Program-made: the position numbers and the translations under genes | Shown: positions 1-4,975 of the stretch, in pieces | How the letters are laid out: every line of letters starts with the position of its first letter | Numbering within the stretch: position 1 is the first letter of the stretch | Assembly (NCBI GenBank): GCA_018715105.1 | Contig: DVMG01000225.1 | Coordinates: 1-5,560, forward strand | Direction of reading: 5' to 3' | Source of the DNA: Candidatus Ventricola intestinavium | GTDB lineage: Bacteria > Bacillota > Clostridia > Christensenellales > Aristaeellaceae | Length of the DNA stretch: 5,560 nt | The notes under the pieces: generated by a model | What the model was told of the DNA's origin: nothing | The model's input: only the letters and a program-made list of their open reading frames with translations | The model's database searches: none

Positions 1-693
1 GGTTAACATCTGCACCGGGGAAAACCCGGGCAGGCGGGAAACCATGAAACCGACAAAAACAACGTGATAAAGCAGGGTCGCCGCCGCAAACACCGCCGCC
101 TGCAGCCCGCGCCGGCTGCGCAGGGGATACAGAAAGATGCCCGCAAGCAGCACCGGCAGGCTGGCATCCGGGGACAACCAGCCCCACAGCGGAAGGAGCG
201 TCGTGCAGAGAAAACCGGGAATGCCGCTTGACGAGGGAACGAGCGCCAGTAGCCTCACCGCCACAAACGGCAGGGCGAGCGGGCCGAAAATGGCCAGCCC
301 GCCGCGCACAAAGCGGCGCGCTTTCAGCCAGTCAAAGCCCTGCCAGATGATCAGGAGGATCGCGCATGTGGTCATCATGCCATTGAGCGGATAAAAGCCG
401 TCTTCCCGGACAAACAATCCGTAAAATGCCATCATGTAAAGCAGCGCGGACATCGCCGCCGCGATGAGATAAATCCTCAGAAAATAGCGGCGCCGGTCAT
501 GCGTGTGGGCAAATCCTTCCGCCAGGCAGAAGAGAAAAAGCGGCGCGGCCAGCCGGCCGGCCATGGAAAAAAACACAGGCACCGCTCCGGTGAATTCAAA
601 AAAATAGTGAATGTGGTCAAGCACCATGCAGGCCAGCGCGATCATCTTGATCGCCGTGCTGGAAAGGCCGGAATTTTTGTGGATGGTTTGCAT
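1..693 (-). CDS. TraX family membrane protein (partial, 3' end outside window)
   Basis: I translated this frame directly; it is open from the start codon to the left edge (231 codons), so the C-terminus is missing. The N-terminus has the pattern of the TraX family: AIKMIALACMVLDHIH (residues 14-29, D26-H27), then GRLAAPLFLFCLAEGFAHT (46-64, with G46-R47, E59-G60 and H63-T64), then a basic loop and YFLRIYLIAAA (70-80). Further hydrophobic segments lie near 81-94, 106-118, 131-152, 160-172, 179-190 and 197-217, so this is a multipass membrane protein. F-plasmid TraX acetylates pilin, but chromosomal relatives in Firmicutes are mostly uncharacterised; an acyl-transfer role is only inference. Family members usually carry further conserved C-terminal sequence not seen here, so tens of residues probably lie beyond the edge. 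Two adjacent ATGs exist (694-696 and 691-693); I chose the second because the AAAAGGAG site sits 7 nt before it and only 4 nt before the first. No conjugation genes are visible nearby. Confidence 0.85.
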   Translation of the reverse strand, partial: MQTIHKNSGLSSTAIKMIALACMVLDHIHYFFEFTGAVPVFFSMAGRLAAPLFLFCLAEGFAHTHDRRRYFLRIYLIAAAMSALLYMMAFYGLFVREDGFYPLNGMMTTCAILLIIWQGFDWLKARRFVRGGLAIFGPLALPFVAVRLLALVPSSSGIPGFLCTTLLPLWGWLSPDASLPVLLAGIFLYPLRSRRGLQAAVFAAATLLYHVVFVGFMVSRLPGFSPVQMLT

Positions 694-700
694 CATTTTT

Positions 701-708
701 CTCCTTTT
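701..708 (-). promoter_or_regulatory. Ribosome binding site of the TraX-family gene
   Basis: AAAAGGAG on the minus strand. It is 7 nt from the ATG at 693 and 4 nt from the ATG at 696, which favours the downstream ATG of the ATGATG pair. Confidence 0.7.
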
Positions 709-722
709 CTGTTGATGCATAC

Positions 723-731
723 AGGATACCA
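723..731 (-). promoter_or_regulatory. Candidate extended -10 promoter of the TraX-family gene
   Basis: The minus strand reads TGGTATCCT, which fits the TGn extended -10 pattern with TATCCT as the hexamer. It would give a leader of about 20 nt. No good -35 lies at 16-18 bp. A second possible -10, TATAAA at 747-752, also lacks a -35: TTGAAA is present upstream but about 26 bp away. The gene needs its own promoter because the strong terminator at 812-861 precedes it. This is a tentative call. Confidence 0.3.
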
Positions 732-753
732 CGCAGATTTCAGGAATTTATAA

Positions 754-771
754 GGATTTGCGCAGAAATCC
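754..771. repeat. Inverted repeat upstream of the TraX-family gene
   Basis: Perfect 6-bp arms, GGATTT (754-759) and AAATCC (766-771), are separated by GCGCAG. The repeat lies just upstream of the candidate -10 elements, where an operator for a dimeric regulator could sit. Arms this short can occur by chance, so a regulatory role is only a suggestion. Confidence 0.3.
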
Positions 772-811
772 GGTTCCATTTCAAAGCGCGCGGCTTTTTC
801 ATCCGAAACAC

Positions 812-861
812 AAAAAGGCGGAAGAAAAGCTCCTTCCACCTGGGAAAAGCTTTCCTTCCGC
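812..861 (-). terminator. Rho-independent terminator after the parvulin lipoprotein gene
   Basis: Reading on the minus strand, GCGGAAGGAAAGC (861-849) can pair with GCTTTTCTTCCGC (830-818): a 13-bp stem with a single G-U pair. The 18-nt loop between them can itself pair TTCC with GGAA. The stem is followed at once by CTTTTT (817-812). It lies about 45 nt past the TAA of the lipoprotein gene and separates that gene from the TraX-family gene. Confidence 0.9.
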
Positions 862-905
862 GCTTAGCCGCCCAAGAGATGCGGCCCGTTTCATTCCGGC
901 TTCAC

Positions 906-2474
906 TTACTCCATGACCTTGGGGAACGTTTCTACATCGGCCTCGGACACCCACTGGGTGATCGCCGCTTCATACGCGGCATCCTGAGCCGTCTGAAGCA
1001 GATCGTCATGGATATCGGTCTTGATTTCGTCGGTGATCTCCACCTCTCCGGAAGGCACATCGGCCGCATACTGGAGAATGTGGTAGCCGTAACTTGTCTT
1101 GACCAGATCGCTGATATCGCCCACCGATTCAAGGGCCATCGCAGCATCCTGGAAGCTCTGCTCATAGAGGGAAAGGCCCTCGCAGACGAGATAGCCGCGG
1201 CTCTTGTTGGGTTCGCTTTCCATGCCGGGGTCCGTGCCATAAGCGGCAATCAGCTCATCAAAGTCTTCCCCTGCCTGTGCTTTGGCGAGCACTTCCTGCG
1301 CCGTGGGCAGGATTTCGGCAAAAGCCTCCTCCGTCACCGCATCGATCTGCGCCTGCGTGTCCTCCATCGTGGTCTGAGACTGGGCAAGGGTTTCTTCCAA
1401 CGCGGCAACCTGCTCGTCATAAGCGGCCATCGTCTCCTCGTCATAAGAGGATGTATCCTCGGCCTGAAGCTCATCCAGCTGCGTCTGCGCATCGTCAAGC
1501 GCATTTTGCGCGGTGGTCAGCGTGTCGTTCAGCTCGTCCAGCTCCGTCTGCCTCTCATCCGACAGGCTGATGAGCAGGTTCTTCACGCCGCGATAACCTT
1601 CCGGCGTATAATACAGCGTTGTGCCGTTGTTTTCAGCCGAAGCATAGGCGGTCGGCGTTGCATCGTACGTCTCCTTCTGGGAGGCCACGCGGCTGGCAAA
1701 CTCCTCCAGCACTTCCTCATCCGAGACGGTGACATCCGCCGTCACATATTCATAGAGCAGCTGGTTCTGCACGGTGGCCGTCTGGTTCTGCACAAAATAA
1801 TCGCGCGTATAGCCCAGGGTGTTGAGGTCGTTTGTGAGCATCTCATCCAGCTGAGCATTGGTGATGGTGGCCTTAGGCGCTTCGCCGCTGGTCGCCTCTT
1901 CACCCTGCTGGGAATCCGTGGATGCATCCGCTTCATCCCCCGCATCGCCGTCCGCGTCTGCGGCGGTCTCCTCCCCGGAGGCTTCATCCGCTGTCGCCTC
2001 ATCAGGCGTGGCCTCCGCCTCGGCGGCAAGGCGCTCCGCTTCTTCCTCGACGGTTTCCAGATCCGGGTAATTCTGATAACGGATCATCAGCTTATAAAAA
2101 TCGAGCATATCATCGGCATACGCTTCCACCTCGGCGGCGTCTTCCTCGCCAAGCGGATCAAAGCCCAGTTCGGCCAGCTTCTCCTCGATCACGAGGGATT
2201 CGATCATCTGCTCGAGTGCGGTCTCCCCATAGGCGGCCACATCTTCATCGGTCATCGGCATGGAGATGCCGAAATACTGCTGATAATACTGCTGGTAGTA
2301 ACTGGCCAGATAATCACGGTAAGCAAGCCATTCGGCCTTGGTGATATCGGTGCCGTCCACCCTGGCCACCACCTGTGCGCCATCAAGCTCGCTGTCATAG
2401 CCGACCAGATTGCAGCCGCTCAGCATCAGCGCCGCCGCCAGAAGCATGGCGATCAACGCGGTTCCCTTTTTCAT
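906..2474 (-). CDS. PrsA/SurA-type parvulin peptidyl-prolyl cis-trans isomerase lipoprotein
   Basis: A 522-residue secreted foldase expected on the outer face of the membrane, where such proteins help exported proteins fold by isomerising prolyl bonds. The N-terminus MKKGTALIAM and a hydrophobic core lead to the lipobox LSGC, with the lipidated Cys at 21. A SurA_N-like start, VVARVDGTDITKAEWLAYRD (35-54), is followed by a Tyr/Gln-rich helix and an acidic low-complexity linker (about 142-200). A second helical part with QNQLLYEYVTADVTVSDEEV (236-255) leads into the parvulin domain. Its first strand is GVKNLLISL (296-304). The rest appears at 388-469: AKAQAGEDFDELIAAYGTDPGM, FQDAAMALESVGDISDLVKT and SYGYHILQY. 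Between them lies an insertion of about 80 residues that looks like coiled coil (305-387). Asn299 stands where parvulins usually have His; Asp415 and His465 are kept. Family members are typically about 290-430 residues, so this one is long. The start fits the lipoprotein signal and a GA-rich binding site. It is transcribed alone, between its own promoter and terminator. Confidence 0.9.
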   Translation of the reverse strand: MKKGTALIAMLLAAALMLSGCNLVGYDSELDGAQVVARVDGTDITKAEWLAYRDYLASYYQQYYQQYFGISMPMTDEDVAAYGETALEQMIESLVIEEKLAELGFDPLGEEDAAEVEAYADDMLDFYKLMIRYQNYPDLETVEEEAERLAAEAEATPDEATADEASGEETAADADGDAGDEADASTDSQQGEEATSGEAPKATITNAQLDEMLTNDLNTLGYTRDYFVQNQTATVQNQLLYEYVTADVTVSDEEVLEEFASRVASQKETYDATPTAYASAENNGTTLYYTPEGYRGVKNLLISLSDERQTELDELNDTLTTAQNALDDAQTQLDELQAEDTSSYDEETMAAYDEQVAALEETLAQSQTTMEDTQAQIDAVTEEAFAEILPTAQEVLAKAQAGEDFDELIAAYGTDPGMESEPNKSRGYLVCEGLSLYEQSFQDAAMALESVGDISDLVKTSYGYHILQYAADVPSGEVEITDEIKTDIHDDLLQTAQDAAYEAAITQWVSEADVETFPKVME

Positions 2475-2480
2475 AGTTTG

Positions 2481-2492
2481 CTCTCTTCCTTT
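2481..2492 (-). promoter_or_regulatory. Ribosome binding site of the parvulin lipoprotein gene
   Basis: The minus strand reads AAAGGAAGAGAG, then CAAACT and ATG. The AAGGA part is rather far from the start (12 nt) while GAGAG is 6 nt away, so a merged or shifted pairing with 16S rRNA is likely. It supports the ATG that begins the lipoprotein signal peptide. Confidence 0.6.
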
Positions 2493-2519
2493 CAGCTTCT
2501 TCGTGGCAACATACGTTTA

Positions 2520-2548
2520 ATTATAATGAGCCGTCAGTGGATTGTCAA
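2520..2548 (-). promoter_or_regulatory. Perfect consensus sigma-A promoter of the parvulin lipoprotein gene
   Basis: On the minus strand TTGACA (2548-2543) and TATAAT (2525-2520) both match consensus at six of six positions, and the spacer between them is exactly 17 bp. Transcription should begin near 2513, giving a leader of about 38 nt before the ATG at 2474. This predicts strong, basal expression of the foldase gene independent of the operon upstream. Confidence 0.93.
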
Positions 2549-2579
2549 GCGCGTGGACGCAGTTGCCAGACTCAGGCTT

Positions 2580-2590
2580 TGCAATTTGCA
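2580..2590. repeat. Small palindrome upstream of the -35 box
   Basis: TGCAA and TTGCA flank a single T, forming a palindrome about 32 bp upstream of the -35 hexamer of the lipoprotein promoter. It could be a weak protein-binding site, but 5-bp arms are easily found by chance. Confidence 0.15.
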
Positions 2591-2618
2591 TCGCTTTTAC
2601 ACAAACGCACGCCGTCAT

Positions 2619-2638
2619 CATCCTGGGAGCACAGGATG
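2619..2638 (-). other. Hairpin after the DUF6056-like gene, no U-tract
   Basis: CATCCTG and CAGGATG form a perfect 7-bp stem around a 6-nt loop, 18 nt beyond the TAG of the membrane protein gene. No run of T follows on the minus strand, so it is not a standard intrinsic terminator. It might stabilise the 3' end of the operon message or help a factor-dependent stop. Transcription may partly read through into the lipoprotein gene. Confidence 0.3.
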
Positions 2639-2655
2639 CAGGCACAGTGGCGCCG

Positions 2656-4059
2656 CTATTCTCCGTAAATCTCGATTCCCAGCACACGCCCCAGCGTGCT
2701 GTTAGGCCACTGCTGCGGCTCTGGCGCCAGCAGGATATCCATGGTAAAGCGCGAGGTGCTTTTCACGCTTTGAAGCGTGATGCATGTCTCTCCCCGTGCG
2801 GCGGCTTCCTGGGCCTTTTCGATCTGCGCAGCCCAGGCCGCCTCATGCGCCGTCACGTCGCCAAGCGCCTGATAGCCGCCATAGACGGCCAGCAGCATCA
2901 TGAGGGGAAGGGAAGCCCACTTTGCCGTGTCAAAAACACGCGTGCCGGCGCCGAGATCCCCAACCAGCGTCATCACGGCGGAAAGCAGCAGCAGCATAAC
3001 GCCGGTAAACGACCGGTCGGAAAGTTCCGGGGAGGCCGCCATGGCCAGCGCGGCCAGCAGGCCGCCCCCTGCCAACGCGGCCGCCCAGCCCGCACGGCAT
3101 GGGATCTTCAACGCGCACGTCAGGGAACGGGCAAACACCAGCAGCACAAGCAGGCCGCCTGCATAGACCCCCGTATAGGCCGCCGTGACGCCCAGCCGGC
3201 GCAGAAGCTCCAACGCCATGGAGTCATACACATAACCGGAGGCCCGCGCAAAATTGCCCGGCGCCAGGATCATCACCGCGGCGCCGGCCGCCTGAAAAAG
3301 CAGCGCCGCCCCCTGCCATGCGCGCACGCGCCGGCCCGAAAGCGCATCCCAGCCAAGCACCGCGGCCGTCAGCGCCAGCACGCCGCAGGCCGTGTTTTCA
3401 TTCGTCCACCCTGCCAGAAAACACAGCGGCACAGCGAGCAGGCCGCGCGCCCGTCCGCGGGAAAAAAAGCCGCCTTCCCGTGCGCTGCGCAGGATCAGCA
3501 GCGGCCACAGCGCAATCAGCGTTCCCCAAAGGTAATTGCACGCGCCATCCAGCCACAGAAACACGGTGCCGAAAAACGGCACGCACGTGAAAAGAAACAC
3601 ATGCTCTCCCAGCAAAAGCGCCCAGCAAAAGCGCCGCCCACGCGGGCGGGCCAGCGCATAGACTTCAAGCAGCAGCAGCAGATAGGCCGCCGTGTTGGCA
3701 ACATTGAACACATGCTTTCCCAGATAGAGGAATCCCTGAGCAAGCGCATGCACAACGCTGCGCCCGCCCCAAAGCATATAGTGCGCCGCCTGAGACGCGA
3801 TGACGTCCCTAAAGCCGCAAAGCGGCTCCCCGGTGCTCCAGCTGATGCTGTAATCATAATCATCCATTTGCAGCGGCGTATGCACGTTGAGCAGAAACAT
3901 GCATGCGCCGATCAGCGCAAGCAGGAGGAAAAAGAGCGCGCCGCGCGTCCCCTCTCCGCCTTCAAGGCGAAGGGAAAGCGCCCGAAAGCGCGCCGTGCAC
4001 CGGCGCACAAACACAAGGGCTCTTTCTTCCAGCCGCGCGGCGCTGCGCAGGCCCCTCAC
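2656..4059 (-). CDS. DUF6056-like polytopic membrane protein, possible GT-C-type glycosyltransferase
   Basis: A 467-residue integral membrane protein of unknown function. A basic, Arg-rich N-terminus (1-40) precedes the first membrane helix (41-60). The following loop carries MDDYDYSISW (65-74) with Asp66-Asp67, then SQAAHYMLWGGRSVVHALAQ (89-108) and GKHVFNVAN (114-122). Further helices lie near 125-137, 145-168, 176-190, 222-238, 249-266, 288-310, 324-342, 352-368 and 382-396. The motifs WTNEN (218-222) and LAPGNFAR (265-272) recur in DUF6056-type proteins as I know them. An acidic pair just outside the first helix is also the layout of GT-C glycosyltransferases, which use lipid-linked sugars, so sugar transfer at the outer face is plausible but unproven. 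The last 70 residues look soluble. The start is a GTG that overlaps the stop of the Usp gene by 4 nt (GTGA), pointing to translational coupling; the binding site is weak. A GTG at residue 16, preceded by GGAAGAAAGAG, is an alternative. Confidence 0.8.
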   Translation of the reverse strand: MRGLRSAARLEERALVFVRRCTARFRALSLRLEGGEGTRGALFFLLLALIGACMFLLNVHTPLQMDDYDYSISWSTGEPLCGFRDVIASQAAHYMLWGGRSVVHALAQGFLYLGKHVFNVANTAAYLLLLLEVYALARPRGRRFCWALLLGEHVFLFTCVPFFGTVFLWLDGACNYLWGTLIALWPLLILRSAREGGFFSRGRARGLLAVPLCFLAGWTNENTACGVLALTAAVLGWDALSGRRVRAWQGAALLFQAAGAAVMILAPGNFARASGYVYDSMALELLRRLGVTAAYTGVYAGGLLVLLVFARSLTCALKIPCRAGWAAALAGGGLLAALAMAASPELSDRSFTGVMLLLLSAVMTLVGDLGAGTRVFDTAKWASLPLMMLLAVYGGYQALGDVTAHEAAWAAQIEKAQEAAARGETCITLQSVKSTSRFTMDILLAPEPQQWPNSTLGRVLGIEIYGE

Positions 4060-4439
4060 GCCATCACCGGGCAGATTTCAACCCCCGGCAGCTTTGCTTC
4101 CAGCGCCCGGGCAAAGGCAAGCGCATCCGGCCCCGGGGCAACGCCCAGCACCACGCAGCCAATGCCGTTGCGGACGGCATAGTCGCACAGCGCCGCCTTG
4201 GGATCCCGCGCATGCAATACCGTCATATCCGCGCCCACATCGTTGCTGCGCCGCAGCAGGTATTCAAGCGCCTCCGCCTCATTTTCCGCGCTGCTCATAA
4301 AGCGCTCTCCCTCGTGGGCGACGTGCACCACATGCACACCGACCCCTTTGATGCCGGCAATCTGCGCCCCTTCCCGAATGAGGCGCTCGCATGTTCTCTG
4401 CCCTGTGACACAGACCATGACATCGCGCTTGCCGTTCAT
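4056..4439 (-). CDS. Small KdpD/UspA-type universal stress protein domain protein
   Basis: A 127-residue single-domain protein, cytoplasmic by appearance. The first strand and turn DVMVCVTGQ (6-14) followed by ERLIREGAQIA (18-28) resembles the Usp domain of the sensor kinase KdpD more than classic UspA. The alternating strands and helices continue with GVHVVHVAH (34-42), ALEYLLRRSNDVGADMTVLHA (57-77), DYAVRNGIGCVVLGV (86-100) and an end PGVEICPVMA. The usual ATP motif of UspA (G-x2-G-x9-G-S/T) is not visible, so nucleotide binding is doubtful. I also do not see the SxS...FTAxY signature of cyclic-di-AMP-binding KdpD Usp domains. The frame stays open 38 codons further upstream, but the ATG used here has AGGAGG 7 nt before it and overlaps the stop of the preceding gene as ATGA. 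It overlaps the next gene by 4 nt as well. Coupling with the two-helix membrane protein suggests they act together, perhaps as a stress or ion sensor; this is inference. Confidence 0.82.
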   Translation of the reverse strand: MNGKRDVMVCVTGQRTCERLIREGAQIAGIKGVGVHVVHVAHEGERFMSSAENEAEALEYLLRRSNDVGADMTVLHARDPKAALCDYAVRNGIGCVVLGVAPGPDALAFARALEAKLPGVEICPVMA

Positions 4440-4930
4440 GCCTGCACCTCCTGTTCCTGCCGCCCCAGCGGCCTCACATCCAGCACAAAGTTTCCGTGGC
4501 TTGTCACCGCCACGTCGCGCCCCACAAGCGCATGAGGGCACGGTCTTCCCCATTCCAGAAGGAAACGCCGCTCCCCCTCTTCGGACAGATCTTCATAGAT
4601 GTTGAGGATGAGCTCCCGGAAATAGACACCGTCCTGATAGACCTCATCCTGTCCAAGCCGCACAAGCGTGCCCGCTGTCGTGCGGGAAAGGCCGGTCTGC
4701 ACATCCTGCAAAAAACGGCCGTAGCGCACCACGGGCATCAGGCGCAGATCCGTCATCAGGATCACCACCGCGCATAACAGCGCGCATCCCGCGATGCACA
4801 GCAGCTCCGCGCGCACCACAAATCCCGCAATGGCCGCCGCAAGGAAGGGCAGCGCAAGCACGGCTGTCAGCAGGGCTTCCTTCCGCGCCCTGAGCCGGTT
4901 GTCCTGAATGTCCTGTTGTGAATACAGCAA
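4436..4930 (-). CDS. Two-helix membrane protein of unknown function
   Basis: A 164-residue protein that I do not recognise as a named family. A polar, charged N-terminus (1-17) precedes two hydrophobic helices, about 18-38 and 41-60, which form a hairpin that should place both ends in the cytoplasm. Residues 61-164 look soluble and rich in strands, with DGVYFRELIL (100-109), ERRFLLEWGRP (120-130), LVGRDVAVTSHGNFVLDVRP (135-154) and an acidic tail. The end resembles a small beta-barrel, but I cannot assign it. The start is TTG, supported by AAAAAAGGGGG with 6 nt spacing and by the absence of any in-frame ATG before residue 59. The gene starts 45 nt after topB, so it is probably co-transcribed with it, and its TGA overlaps the ATG of the Usp gene. 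The close coupling suggests the cytoplasmic part may bind the Usp protein. No enzyme motif is visible. Confidence 0.75.
   Translation of the reverse strand: MLYSQQDIQDNRLRARKEALLTAVLALPFLAAAIAGFVVRAELLCIAGCALLCAVVILMTDLRLMPVVRYGRFLQDVQTGLSRTTAGTLVRLGQDEVYQDGVYFRELILNIYEDLSEEGERRFLLEWGRPCPHALVGRDVAVTSHGNFVLDVRPLGRQEQEVQA
4447..4452 (-). promoter_or_regulatory. Ribosome binding site that fixes the Usp start
   Basis: AGGAGG on the minus strand, 7 nt before the ATG at 4439. It lies inside the 3' end of the preceding gene and decides the start in favour of the short 127-residue protein over the longer open frame. Confidence 0.85.
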
Positions 4931-4936
4931 ATGGAT

Positions 4937-4947
4937 CCCCCTTTTTT
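4937..4947 (-). promoter_or_regulatory. Ribosome binding site supporting a TTG start
   Basis: AAAAAAGGGGG on the minus strand, with ATCCAT between it and the TTG at 4930-4928. The spacing of 6 nt is suitable and is the main support for this unusual start codon. Confidence 0.6.
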
Positions 4948-4975
4948 CCTGTCACAATGGCCGCAGCCCGGCCCG

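Noticed and set aside
879..2705. A long plus-strand open frame (608 codons) opposite the foldase gene
   Set aside because: It is the mirror of a well-supported minus-strand gene in GC-rich DNA. Its product is Arg/Leu/Gly/His/Ile-rich without family motifs, and it runs through the terminator, the perfect promoter and the intergenic region of the minus strand.
3670..3681. CAG repeated four times
   Set aside because: It is a run of CTG Leu codons in a membrane helix of the DUF6056-like protein, too short to be a meaningful microsatellite.
2542..4182. A long plus-strand open frame (546 codons) opposite the DUF6056-like gene
   Set aside because: The predicted product is full of Arg, Gln, Ala, Pro and His, as expected of an antisense shadow, while the minus strand encodes a clear membrane protein with motifs and an overlapping start.
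4440..4553. 38-codon upstream extension of the Usp frame
   Set aside because: It is Gly/Ala/Cys-rich without similarity to Usp proteins, overlaps the preceding gene, and the AGGAGG site with 7-nt spacing marks the internal ATG at 4439.
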